A DNA stretch of 64,000 nucleotides from Dactylonectria macrodidyma (lineage: Eukaryota; Ascomycota; Sordariomycetes; Hypocreales; Nectriaceae), in NCBI GenBank assembly GCA_020744425.1, contig JAGMUV010000004.1:2976001-3040000 (forward strand), written 5' to 3'. Each line of letters begins with the position of its first letter. Position 1 is the first letter of the stretch. The translations under genes were made by a program, and so were the position numbers. Under the pieces are notes generated by a model, which worked only from the letters and a program-made list of their open reading frames with translations, had not been told where the DNA came from and ran no database searches. Positions 10,188 to 22,005 of this stretch are shown here, one piece after another.

Positions 10188-11159
10188 TCAACCTCCCAAA
10201 CCATCCAAGAACGAGTCCGCCTGCCGCTTCGCCCGCCGCGCCGCCATATCTTGCCTGCGCCGCTCAATCTCCTGCCGCCTCGCCTCTTTCTGGTCCTCCC
10301 GCGTGCGGCGCTGGCCCTCGGTCCGCTGCCGCTCCTCGCCCAGCGAGGCCATCTCCGCGGCGCGGGTCTCCTCGTCCTTGCTGAACTGGTAGAACCCCGT
10401 GCCCTTGGTGCGGATCTCGTGGTTCGCATCGTAGTGCTGCGCCGGCGGCGGCGTCGCGCTGCGGTCGCGCTTGCGCGCCAGCTCCTCCATCTTTTCCGGG
10501 TCCTCCGGGTTGAAGGCCATCGACTGCACCGCGTCGCCGAATATTAGGTTGCTCGGCGCGTTGGGGCGCGCGGACATGCGTTCGAGCTCCTCGGCTCCCA
10601 GCATGCCTCGCCGCTCTCTTCGTTCCAGCTTCTCCTTTTCTGATTTGGTGACCTGTCGCGCACGTCCAAATTCGTCCTCGTACTCGACCAGTTTGCCGTC
10701 ATCTGCGTCATCGTCGTCGTCGTCGCTGCTAGTTGAATAGTCCTCCTTACCCTCCTCTCCTTCGGCCCATTTTCGATCAAAGTCTATTAATGGCATGGCT
10801 TCGTTCTCCTTGGGCACGTAATCGCCCCTCTTCATGGCCGCGTACAACCGTGCTTTCTCTTCCATTCTGCGCTTCGCCCGTGCCAGCTCTTGGGTCTCCT
10901 CTTCGGTCCCGGCAACCTCCTTAATCCGTAGCCGCTTGGCATCATCCTTGGCTTCCTTGGCCCTTTTTTGTCTGCCTTTGAAAACATCGTCTTTGCGCTC
11001 CTTGGGTGGGCGCGCCCGGCCTGATGACGCTGCGCCTGACGGGGCGTTTGATATGAGCGAAGTCAGTTGAGCCGTGAAATCTAGTGACGTGGACAGGGTT
11101 GCATCCCGCTTCAATTTCTTCGGCGCCCGTTGCCCATAAAGATTCGGATCTTGTGGCAT
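10188..11159 (-). CDS. CCDC174-like nuclear protein (DUF4078)
   Basis: Single-exon gene of 323 residues, very rich in charged residues and largely coiled coil. The N-terminus (MPQDPNLYGQR) is followed by a lysine-rich stretch, an acidic run of aspartates (about residue 145) and, at about 253-285, the conserved block GTGFYQFSKDEETRAAEM that defines DUF4078/CCDC174. The tail is an Arg/Glu coiled coil ending DSFLDGLGG. Metazoan CCDC174 is a nuclear protein linked to splicing and the exon-junction complex; the role in fungi is inferred. It is divergent from HOM6 across 504 bp. Confidence 0.82.
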   Translation of the reverse strand: MPQDPNLYGQRAPKKLKRDATLSTSLDFTAQLTSLISNAPSGAASSGRARPPKERKDDVFKGRQKRAKEAKDDAKRLRIKEVAGTEEETQELARAKRRMEEKARLYAAMKRGDYVPKENEAMPLIDFDRKWAEGEEGKEDYSTSSDDDDDDADDGKLVEYEDEFGRARQVTKSEKEKLERRERRGMLGAEELERMSARPNAPSNLIFGDAVQSMAFNPEDPEKMEELARKRDRSATPPPAQHYDANHEIRTKGTGFYQFSKDEETRAAEMASLGEERQRTEGQRRTREDQKEARRQEIERRRQDMAARRAKRQADSFLDGLGG

Positions 11160-11663
11160 CTTGGCTGTTGGTCTAGAATATTGATGACTAGCACGCTGTT
11201 GATGAAGGCTTGTGGCTTAGATATCGATTATTGCACCTCGATGATCTGCTTACGTGGAGTTGGTTGAGGGTGCTCGTAACGGCGTAACCTGAGGCAGGCA
11301 AAGAATTACAAGGCCTTGCCCATCAACATTTTATTCGGTCAACTCAATTTTGCCAGGCTGCCTAATGACCCAGCCACCCTGTGATTTTATCATGCATGAC
11401 TTCGTCAAGTAGACAATTACCTGCCGACCAATTATTCTCTCAACCAGACTGTGGAAAATGGATCGGTGGATTTTCCGTGCATTTGCTTGTGGGCGATTGG
11501 TTCTTTCATGTGAGAGACCGGATCCTGAGCCGTAGGGTAGTTTACCGCGGGGTTCGTTGGCGTGCTTGACTGGTCCCGCCTCATTGCCCCGCCATCCGCG
11601 ACCGGAACTCGAGTTTGCTCAATCATCACAGTTCTCGGACGCAGTCGCAGCTCAACAACAATC
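11160..11663. promoter_or_regulatory. Divergent promoter of CCDC174-like gene and HOM6
   Basis: 504 bp between two start codons on opposite strands. I looked for a CPC1 site (TGACTC or GAGTCA) as expected for HOM6 and found none that is exact. No clear TATA box. Confidence 0.5.
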
Positions 11664-12824
11664 ATGGCCGCCCCTAAGCAGGTTTTCATTGCCATTATTG
11701 GTAAATACATATCTGTCTAATCACTATTAGGTGCCAGCGGACTGACCATTAATTGATCTACAGGCGCCGGTGGTGTCGGCAAATGCTTCATCAACCAGCT
11801 ACAATCCCTCGCTGCTCGAAAGCCCTCTCCCAAGCTGACTCTCGCCTACATCGCCACCAGCCGCAAGGCTCTGTTCAACGACGACTACTCTGGTGTCAGC
11901 TTGGAAAACGTCACCGACACCCTCGCTGCGTCGTCTAAGGCTCCCCTTGCCCTGCCACAAGTCGTCGAGTATCTCGCTGCCGCCCCGGCCAAGGTCGTTC
12001 TGGTTGACAACACCAGCTCCGAGGACGTTGCCAATCTGTACCCCCTTGCCCTGAGCCGAGGTGTCAGCGTTGTCACCCCCAACAAGAAGGGCTTCTCAGG
12101 ATCCTACAAGCTGTGGCAGGACATCTTCTCCGCCGCCGAGAGCTCAGGTGCTCGTGTCTACCATGAGTCGTCCGTCGGTGCCGGTCTCCCTGTCATCTCC
12201 ACTCTGAAGGACCTGGTTGAAACTGGTGACAAGGTCACCAAGATTGAGGGTGTTTTCAGCGGCACCATGTCTTTCCTTTTCAACTCCTTCGCGCCCACCG
12301 AGGGCCAAGGCGGCAAGTGGTCTGATGAGGTCAAGAATGCCAAGTCACTTGGATACACCGAGCCGGACCCTCGGGATGACCTCAACGGTCTTGATGTTGC
12401 CCGAAAGCTGACCATCCTGGCGCGTTTGTCTGGCCTGCCCGTCGAGTCGCCCACCTCTTTCCCAGTCCAGAGCCTGATTCCCAAGGAGCTCGAGTCCTGC
12501 ACCAGCGGTGACGAGTTCCTCGAGAAGCTGTCTGCCTTTGATCACCAGATGGAGGAGACCAAGGCTGCGGCCGAGAAGGCTGGTAAGGTTGTTCGATTCG
12601 TCGGAAGCATCGATACTGCTAGCAAGCAGGTGAAGGTTGGCCTCGAGCAATTCGACCGCTCGCACCCAATCGCTGCGCTCAAGGGCAGCGACAACATCAT
12701 TAGCTTCTACACCGAGCGGTACGGAAGCAACCCCCTGATCGTCCAGGGTGCTGGAGCCGGTGGTGACGTGACTGCCATGGGCGTCACTGCCGACCTGATC
12801 AAGGTGCTTGGGCAGATTGCGTAA
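11664..12824 (+). CDS. HOM6: Homoserine dehydrogenase
   Basis: Reduces aspartate-semialdehyde to homoserine with NAD(P)H, the branch to threonine, methionine and isoleucine. Exon 1 (11664-11700) and exon 2 (11764-12824) join across a 63-bp intron in phase 1 to give 365 residues, the yeast Hom6 size (359). The intron splits the nucleotide-binding loop right after the first Gly codon base of IIGAGGVGK. Other family marks are TPNKKGFSG (around 117-125, with the catalytic lysines), KIEGVFSGTMSF and DDLNGLDVARK. There is no ACT or aspartokinase domain, as usual for fungi. Start MAAPKQVFIA has good context (ATCATGG). The 3' end faces the small membrane-protein gene 90 bp away. Confidence 0.97.
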
Positions 12825-12914
12825 AAAAATTTGATAGGATGTAGCAAAAGTAAGAAATCGCTGAATGCAAAAATTTCCCGGTGCTAGCCAAATCTTTGTA
12901 TCGTGTCGATGTGT

Positions 12915-13250
12915 CTATAAACGGAGGGTGGGTGTGTCGAGGCCCGTGGCCATAACGGAGGGCTTCGGCTCGGTCGCAACGGGGATGGAAGGGTTCAAGT
13001 TATGAGGCGTGCTTGGTGCTCTAAACATGCGCCACAGCCAAAGAAAAAGGTCCAATATGATGAGAATCGTAATCGGAATTAAGAATATTAGGCCGAGACC
13101 GAACTATCCGATGATTAGCACCTAGGTACGGGCCTACGGGGGAGGGACACTTACACAGACGAGGGAGATGCAGTGGACGACAAAGGAGTACTCGGTCGCC
13201 AGAGGAGCGAGTAGATTCCGCGCCGAGTCTTGCAGCGACTGAGACATCAT
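12915..13250 (-). CDS. Small single-pass membrane protein, 94 aa, unrecognised
   Basis: I do not recognise this gene. Exon 1 (13250-13155, 32 codons) and exon 2 (13103-12915, 62 codons plus stop) flank a 51-bp intron with donor GTAAGT and acceptor GGATAG, phase 0. The protein begins MMSQSLQDSARNLLAP and has a strongly hydrophobic stretch after the joint (FGLGLIFLIPITILIILDL, then WLWRMFR) and a polar Pro/Thr-rich tail ending PTLRL. A positive residue cluster right after the helix suggests a cytosolic C-terminus. It shares a 267-bp divergent promoter with TRM8 and converges on HOM6. Coding is supported by clean splice sites and a sensible topology, not by known homology. Confidence 0.6.
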
Positions 13251-13517
13251 GAAGGCAGTACTGAGATGTTTAGGAGAAGCAGGATCATATTCGATCAGGA
13301 GGATATTTTGACCGGCGTGCTGGAATCACGAGCATCCGCGGCAGGAGTCCGAGCTGAATATCTGACGCGGGCCTGGTCAGTTGTTTGCAGGGGTCCCGGC
13401 TCACCGCCTTCCGTATCCGGCTCGAGCGCAAAACACCATGCCCAGCCCACAAGGCTTTGCTCCGAGGCTTGTCTTTGAGCTGTGCGACGCAAGAAAACAT
13501 TTCAAAAGGCAAGAATC

Positions 13518-14444
<927 letters not shown>

Positions 14445-14847
14445 GCCGCGAGATAAAAAAACGAGTCATAATGATGCGACCCTTGCATGGATTAGGGTAC
14501 GAGATGACGATTATTGGAGTATCACATGCAATCTTGAGGCAAACTGCGGTTCAGATAAAGAGCAATGGAATGGGTGGAATTGGGAAGCTCACACGAGTCA
14601 TGGTTGTAGCTTCAGAAATGCATCTAACGTAACGCCCCAAAACCAAGAGTAGTAAAACAATAAAATAATAAAATAAAGCAACATGAAATGAGAACTGACT
14701 TTCAATGCCAACTAGACGTTATCAATGTACCTGCAGACGTTGGCCGGGGCTTGCATGGGCTTCCATGAATCCATGTCGTACTACATACGTCCGACGTTTT
14801 CGAGCGACAGGGGTGGATGCAGCAGCCCACCGTAATCGTAATCGATA
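14445..14847. other. Intergenic, 0.4 kb
   Basis: 3' end of TRM8 and promoter of MDM1. An A-rich run (about 14650-14690, AAATAATAAAATAAAG) could serve as TRM8 poly(A) signals. Nothing else seen. Confidence 0.4.
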
Positions 14848-17800
14848 ATGGCAGGCCAGCTGATAGCACCACCGCCATCTGGACATGACACCTCACCAGA
14901 CGATGCGGCTTCAACCACTCCCCTGGCGATGGCCCTCAAGCGAAGAGATGCGGCTCTAGCAGGATTAGCCGCCTTCGTGGCCTGGGGATACGCCGTAAAC
15001 TGGCTCCCAGTGCTGCGCTGGGCCGGCTACGCCTTCGTCACCGGCGTCCTCGTCACCTTGGCCGCCCTCTTTGCCTCCCTTGTCCTCACTTCGCGACGCC
15101 CCATCGACCGAACCCCGCGGCCTCATGGTGCTGCCTTTCTCGCCTCGCAGAGCTGGCGCACCGAGGTTCAGGCGCTGCGCAAACGGCAGCTCTACACCCG
15201 AACCCCCATCGATCTCGACTCGCCCCGCGTCTCCTCCGCCCTCGACGGCTTCCTCGACCTGATACTCCGCGACTTCGTCGGCTCCTGGTACTCGCACATC
15301 AGCCGCAACCCCGCGTTCCCGAATGAGGTCGACCAGGCCATCCGCCAGGCCCTCATGGGCCTACGCGACTCGTTGCGGGACAAAGACTTGGCCGAGATTG
15401 TCACCAGCCGCTTGGTTCCCCTCTTGACCGCCCACTTTCGTGACTTTTCTGATGCGGAGCGATCAGTCCGCGGGAGGAAACTCAACCGCTCCGTTACCGA
15501 ATCCGAGGAGCTGGATATTGCCATTGCATCCAAGTTTCGCGATGGCCGCTTGCATCCCGCTGCGTCCTTGTCGTTTCCAGACACCAAGATGGTGCAGCAA
15601 GACTACCTCAGGTCGTTGGTTACCAAGATTATTCCGAGGCTGCTGCCCGACAACATGCTGTCCAGTCGAGCCGTGTCTATAATCGTACGAGAGATTGTGA
15701 GCTGCGCTGTGCTCTTCCCGGTATTCCAGCTTCTCTCAGAACCGGATACCTGGAACCAGCTCATGGAGAATCTCGGTCGCTCAATGCTACAAGATAGGTC
15801 GACTGTTCGGAAACTCCGAGCGGCTCTGGATCAGCACGCATCGCCAGCACCCAGATCTGGCAAGCCAGCCTCGACGCCTCGAATCACCCCTGGCGACAGC
15901 GAGCGCAAGTTCGAGAAGTTCATACGTGCCATCCGTAAGGTCAATAACCTGTCGGATGCTCGACGCTTCCGTAGCGAAGTCGCCAGCCAGCTCAAACGAG
16001 ATTCCTTGCAAGACAAGCAAGATCAAGTCTACCTCCGCCGACTGGAGATGGGAAAGCGCCTTCTCGATCAAAAAGTCAACCATCTCGCGGCTGGCGGCGA
16101 CCGTCGTGCCCCGATGCCAGCTCCGTTGCCAGCCTCAACCTCCTCCCAGTCTAGGTTGGAAACAGCCTCCCTCGTTGAGCTGCTTCGCGACTCTTCGGGA
16201 CTGTCCTACTTTATGGAGTATATGGATCGCCAGCGTCTTATGCCATTGGTTCAGTTCTGGTTGGTGGTAGATGGCTTCCGTAACCCCCTGGAGGACGATG
16301 GCCAAGAAGACGAGCAGTTGCCTTCAACACTGCCCATGTGGACTGAGTCTGACCGACTTGATCTTCAGCAGATTGACCAAGCATACTTGTCCCAACCCGA
16401 ACTCAAGATTTCAGCTTCATCAACAACAGAACTTAGAGAGTTCCTCAAAGCCGGCAAATCTGCCACCCCGGCACAGTACTTTAGGGCTCGTCGAGCTATC
16501 CTCAGAGCTCAGAGCGCCGTGCTAGAAGAGATGCAGTCGCGATTTTTCCAGAGCTTCAAAAAGTCTGACCTTTATTATAAATGCCTTGCAGCCCAGGAAG
16601 CATCCAACTCCAACACTGTCCGGCCGATTCCACCGCCGGATCACCGACCCACTGCAAAAGCTTCCCAGTCCTTCCAAGCGAAGCCTAGGCCAGTTTCACG
16701 TCTTGCTCCTCAAAGATCCAACCCCCTAGGTAGACGAGCTGGTTCAGCGTCCGATTTGAGATCTGCAAATGTTAATGGCAACAGCAACGGAGCTGATCCT
16801 CTAACTCGACCTAGGCGGTCACTTGATGATGAAACACCGAACCCCTTATTTGACGATGATGAACTGGAGCACGATGGCCTGGTTGATTCGGTCCAAAGTC
16901 TCGACCAAGAGCCCCCTGCAGAGCAACCTCCAGACACAAAAGTGGTTCAAGCTATGGAGAAGGCACTCAACAACATTATGGAAGATGATCGGCCCCTTAC
17001 CGCTGAAGACCTTCGCGCCTCTCTTTTTGGGGGCCCTGTGGCCGCTGCCGACGACAATGGCTCGAGCCTCTTCTCCGGAAACGACAACGATTCTCATAGA
17101 GGCTCGATTGACAGCGGCATAAAACCTAACTTACTTGGCAAGGAGGCTGACAAGCCAAGCCTTTCATCCCTGGGCTTGGTAAGTGCCGCGTCGAGGATCG
17201 GAGTATTTATCGATGATGATCTTTTTGGTGACGAAGACAAATACGCCGGAGAGGAGGTAGACGACGCAATGCCGCCCGACGATGAAGATGAAGTGCACGA
17301 GGCTGCCCCCGGCGATCTCGGACTGGCAGAAGCCATTTCAGTCCTCACGAACGACATCGATCGCCTGGTGGCTCAGGAGGCGGTCGTCGAATCACTTACA
17401 AAGAAAGCAGATCTAACAAACAACACCGCTGAGCTACGAATTTTGAGAAAGTCCAAGGCCAGTCTCCAAAGAGAAATCCGCCGGAAGGAGCTTCAAAGAC
17501 AACAATATGTCGTGCAGGAGAGCGACAACAGTCTCTATGGTCGTTCAACAATCAGAATCAAGTCAATACAAGTCGGGAGAGAGGATGATGGCAGGGAATT
17601 CGCCCTTTATGTTGTTGAAGTGCAGAGGAATGCCGGAGAACAAATGCCAGCAGCATCGTGGGCAATTCCAAGGCGATATAGCGAGTTCCACGAACTTCAC
17701 CAGAAACTACGATCCAGGTACCCTTCGGTACGAAACCTCGACTTTCCTCGGCGGCGTATGGTGATGAAGTTTCAAAGCGAGTTTCTACGCAAGAGACGAG

Positions 17801-18647
17801 AGGCGCTGGAGAAATACATGCGGGAGCTGCTGCATTTGCCCGAAGTTTGTCGCAGCAGAGACCTGCGGGCCTTTTTGTCACAGCGCGTTATCGCAGAAGG
17901 CCAAGACCTGATGGACCGCGAGGATAAGAAGGACATGATGACACGGCTTTACGATTCGGTTACGGACGGTATGGAGGACATACTGGGGAACATTCCAGTG
18001 TTAGATCAGATCTCCGTTGCCGGGCAAAACTTGATTGCAGCGGCTACGAGTCAGCTCAACACAGTGCCACTCAACGACAACGAGGAAGCGTTCCCTGCTG
18101 CTGAGGCCGAGGCGGAACTGAACGCATTTGAGAATAAGGAGCTCGAGCCGTTCATCAAGCCCATCTGCGACATCTTTTTGGAAGTGTTTGAGCTGCACAA
18201 GGGAAACAACTGGCTCCGAGGACGGGCGGTAGTCGTGGTTCTCCAGCAACTCCTGGGCGGTACCATTGAGAAAAAAGTGCGCGACAACGTCAAGATGCTT
18301 GTGCAGGAGGATTCGCTTCTGCGATACATCGGCATGGTGCAGGACAGCATGTGGCCAGACGGACAGCTGCAGCGAGACCGCAAGCCGAGGACTGCAGCAG
18401 AGAAAAAGAAGACAAGGACAGAGGCTAGTCTGATGCTGGCGACTCTTGTGCCAGACCTGGCAGGTAGTGTGGTTGGAAGGGTGAATGCGCAGGCGGCGAG
18501 TCGGCGTATCTTCGCGACGTTGAATAATTCGAGACTCAAGTAAGTGACTTCTTTCTGACATGAGAAGAAACAGGCTAACAAGGGGACAGCGCACACCTTG
18601 TGTTTACCATGGTGGATGAAATAATATCAGTACTGTTTGAGGAGTAG
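14848..18647 (+). CDS. MDM1: Sorting nexin of the MDM1/SNX13-14 family (TM-PXA-RGS-PX-nexin C)
   Basis: ER-anchored tether that binds phosphoinositides on vacuole/endosome membranes at contact sites. Two membrane segments lie at about residues 30-75, a PXA domain at about 110-300, an RGS-like domain at about 440-580 (starting [17 protein letters not shown]) and a long acidic linker follows. The PX domain (about 900-1010) has [18 protein letters not shown], and the nexin-C domain starts at about 1097 ([15 protein letters not shown]). The main exon ends at 18539; an intron (18540-18589, GTAAGT...GACAG) joins it to a last exon 18590-18647 encoding [19 protein letters not shown]. This gives 1249 residues and the family's usual C-terminus. 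Without splicing the frame stops at 18543 (1231 aa). Confidence 0.93.
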
Positions 18648-19751
18648 CCGTGGTTGGCGCATATGTTGAGAGCATCATCTTGGTGTCGTGTCTATAATAC
18701 CTTAGGTACCTTACACGGCACACGACCTTAGTACAGAGAGCATGGCGTTTGGGCGTCGGTCGACAGGGGAACTACGTGATGGCATGGAATGCGAAAGGAT
18801 GGCACGAGCGGGTGGGGTCAACAGGAACAAAGCAAGGAAGGGTTCACCTGCCTAAGAGGCACGGCAAGGAAGGAATGATAGGCGAGCAAGGACTAGGCAA
18901 GGAAGGAGTGGGAATTGGGCGCCAGTCGTAGGAGGGTTACGACAGGATGCGACCTCGGAAGAGATCCTGATAGAGGCGGGCAAATAATAACGAATGCACT
19001 TTGAGCCGGCGTTTTTCTCGGCAGCCCAATAAGTTAGATGCTGTGTTCAGCGGAGAGCGGGCATGTGGTGAGGTTAGCAGTTCGTGGGCGCAAGAGCTAG
19101 GCCGCGGCCCACTCAACGTGCATATGGATTTTCATCTGAATGCAGTTGCATGCGGGCAACACCGTAATCTGTGATCCGTAATTTAAATGCACGTTGATGA
19201 CGGCCAGTCTGCAGTTTGGACTAAAAGTTAGCATGCTGGTTGCATGAGCATGAGGTGAGTGGCACCTGCTACAGCGCCTGGCCACAGTGGACTCCAGTGG
19301 GCTCCAGCAGGCTCCAGTGGGCAGCTCTCGAGCCTCCAGTGGGACGCTGGCTAAGCTCTAGTGGGAAGCTGCTCAGGCTGTGCCGAGTCGGCGTCATTGC
19401 CCAATCCGGAATTTCTGCCGCCGCTCCCCGCCCACGCCTGCCACCAGGCTTTCCGTCGCAAGTCCACCCAGGACGCACGCGCGCACGCCTCTTCTCCTCA
19501 CCCACCAACATCACCACCACCCATCACAATCAATCGCAGCCATTTCATCCCATCCCGAGCGCGCCCTTTGCGCCTCCAACCCCCGATCTGGTTCCGAGCG
19601 TGCGACTGGCCCCGGAGCCCCGGATTTTCCAAAAAGCTGCGCTTTTCCTCCCAGAGATTTCCGTATCCTCTCGCCTCTTCGTCTTGGACCTCCCTTCGCT
19701 CGAACCCGCCCGGCTCTTGAACCTTGATCCAAACCCGCCCCGACGGCAACA
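18648..19751. other. Intergenic, 1.1 kb; promoter and pyrimidine-rich leader of the SR-protein gene
   Basis: The right half (about 19430-19750) is C/T-rich with few purines, typical of fungal promoter and 5' leader DNA. A degenerate repeat lies at 19282-19365. No gene recognised. Confidence 0.5.
19282..19365. repeat. Degenerate tandem repeat with CTCCAGTGGG core
   Basis: Exact CTCCAGTGGG at 19292-19301, 19312-19321 and 19334-19343, plus near copies (CCACAGTGG, CTCTAGTGGG). The same core occurs far away at 60986-60995. Confidence 0.7.
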
Positions 19752-21250
19752 ATGACGACGGAGGTATCAGCCACCCGGCTGTACTTGGGGAACCTCCCTC
19801 GAAATGGTCCATACTCATAGCCCTGCCGCTGCTAGCTATGCCACTGACTCGCTCCCGACAGCTACCAAGGCCGATATTGAGGCTCACTTTGCGACTCATG
19901 GCACCGGAGAAATCACCGAGGTCAAGCTGATGAACGGCTTCGGCTTCATCGAATACAAGGACCCCATGGATGCCCGCGACGTTGTCCCGGGTAAGTCAAT
20001 TCCCCCCGCAATACTTGGCGCTGAACTCATACTGACCTGTTGTGCGCCCGCAGCCTTCCGTATGTCACCACTCCAGACCTCGCTACCCTCTGCGCCCCCA
20101 GGCTAACCTCGCCGCCAAGACGGATCTGACTTTATGGGAGAACGACTTACCGTCCAGTTTGCCCGCGGTTCCCGGCACCGTGAGGGCGGTTTCGGCAACC
20201 ATGAGCGCGCTGCGCCACGGCCTCGTCGAACCCCTCACCGGATGCAGATTTCTGGGCTTCCAAACGAAACCAGTTGGCAGGTCTGTTTTTCCTTCCCGTT
20301 GCTTATCGCTGGACTCCATGGATCCTCCCCCCTTTGTGCCCCGCGCGGAGCTATGGCTTCCAAGGCTTCGACCCGTCGGGATTGCGCCAGGACTCGGTTT
20401 TGGGAACGGCGACTCCGGACCGCTTCTCCCCACCTTGCCGGTCCTGCCCCATGGTTCTTGACTTGATGGATGGCTCTCTGTTTATGGATTATATGGACGT
20501 TCCGGCATGACCCCACTCCTGGACAACGACTTACGTGGATTCTGGAATAGGACCTCAAAGACTTTGCTCGGCAATCTAGCCTTGACGTCGTCTACTCTGA
20601 AACTGGCCGAGAGTCTAACGGCCGAGGGTGAGTTTGACAATCTTCCATCGCTGTTATCATTCTGGAAGAGGGTTGACTAATTACGCAACGATAGATTTGT
20701 CGAGTTTGAGACCGCTGCGGACTTGAAGACTGCTGTGGAGAAGCTTGATGGACGCGAGTTCAAGGGACAGCGGGTTACATGTGTTGCTGACGTATGATTT
20801 GTGTGGCTGACCCCATTTCGAAGATGACTTTCTAACCCAAACATTCAGACCCAGCCCGACGTGCCTCAACGCGACCGAGGACGCTCTCGATCTCCCAGCC
20901 GTCGACCCTATCCCCCACCAGCGGATGACTATGACCGCCGCGGACCTCCTCGTGGCTACAGCCCTCGTCGAGACGAATATAGCTACCGCATGCGAAGCCC
21001 GCGACGTGAGTACTATGACGATCGAGCTCGGTACCGATCGCCTCCTCGCCGCCCCATGGAAGAGTACCCTCCTGCTCGTGGACGATACGAAGACCCATAC
21101 CGCCGGGATTACCCTCCCCCACCGGACCCTTATGCTAACGGCCGACCGCCCTACGATCGACCACCACGCGATTTTCCTCCTCGCGAGGGAGGATATCCGA
21201 GGGAAGGAGGATACCCGCGCGAGTATGAGCGTGGCGGGCGTTACTGGTAA
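19752..21250 (+). CDS. SR-type splicing factor with two RRMs (Srp2/SRSF4-6-like)
   Basis: RNA-binding protein of pre-mRNA splicing and mRNA export. Exons 19752-19806, 19862-19990, 20054-20059, 20120-20280, 20551-20627, 20695-20791 and 20849-21250 give 308 residues. RRM1 (about 9-75) has RNP2 LYLGNLP and RNP1 NGFGFIEY, and ends with GERLTVQFARG. RRM2 (about 104-180) contains ISGLPNETSWQDLKDFA and GRGFVEFE. The tail is Arg/Ser/Pro/Tyr-rich (RSRSPSRRPYPPP, repeated REGGYP). Exon 3 is only six bases, giving VVPAFHGSDF at its joint as in the family. The 270-bp fifth intron (20281-20550) is long for this window. The name Srp2-like is by domain order; Npl3-type proteins are an alternative. Confidence 0.92.
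20054..20059 (+). other. Six-nucleotide microexon of the SR-protein gene
   Basis: CCTTCC sits between a strong acceptor (CGCCCGCAG) and a strong donor (GTATGT). Joined to exon 2 (ending CCGG) and exon 4 (starting ACGGATC) it encodes A-F plus the first base of His, restoring the family sequence VVPAFHGSDF. Skipping keeps the frame but gives VVPDGSDF. Confidence 0.8.
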
Positions 21251-22005
21251 ACTCCTATCCCAGCCTGACCGCTCCGGCGGGAATTGTCATTGATCGATAG
21301 GACTAGATGAATACCCTGCTCGGATGGATCACTATCAACATCCACATTCTTTTTCGACTTGTGAATGCACTGTATTTGGGGCTCGCAGCAGATGGGCTGG
21401 CGGGTCAACAACTCGACATGACCAGAGAGTGCTTCTTCGATGCAGTGATATGAGACTGGAATGAGGTAGTAAGACTGTTAAGGCGGTATTTGACGAAGAC
21501 AATGAAGGAGATGGCACTTGATAAGGGCTCTGCGATTGCAAATACGGGAACTTGGGTAATATGATCAAAGTGTATGATTACCAGGACGGCTGCGATGGCT
21601 TCTTCCGCGTTTGGCTCTCTTATTTCTTTTGTGCGTATATCTTGGTTGGGACATAGTCACTTTCGTTTGGACCCATTCGTTTCTGCGCAATGCTATTCTT
21701 ACACTAAAAGCACAATGGGCAATAGCAAACAGAAAACCAAGTTTTCATTTCAATTCCCAATGACTAACAAATCTATGGCATGGCAAACTCGCATGGGTAA
21801 GAAAAAACAGCTATGACCAGCAACCAACAGACAATCAGTTTACCCCCGTCCTACCAGTAGTATACACCGAAAGACATTGCAGTTGCGCGAGTGGACAAAA
21901 TTATAAAGAATGCGTCGGATGCGCTTGTTGATAAGTGGGTGGTGGATGGATGCGAGTTTCAGTTTGTCAGAGGATGGAAGACTGGATGGGGATATTTATA
22001 TCCGT
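21251..22005. other. Convergent intergenic region
   Basis: 3' ends of the SR-protein gene and PEX11 face each other over 755 bp. A short A/T-rich zone lies around 21700-21830. No gene seen. Confidence 0.5.

Noticed and set aside
10122..10547. 141-codon plus frame opposite the CCDC174-like gene
   Set aside because: Mirror image of the Arg/Glu coiled-coil codons on the other strand, not an independent gene.
11160..11663. CPC1 binding site expected upstream of HOM6
   Set aside because: No exact TGACTC or GAGTCA found in the 504-bp divergent promoter; near matches were not counted.
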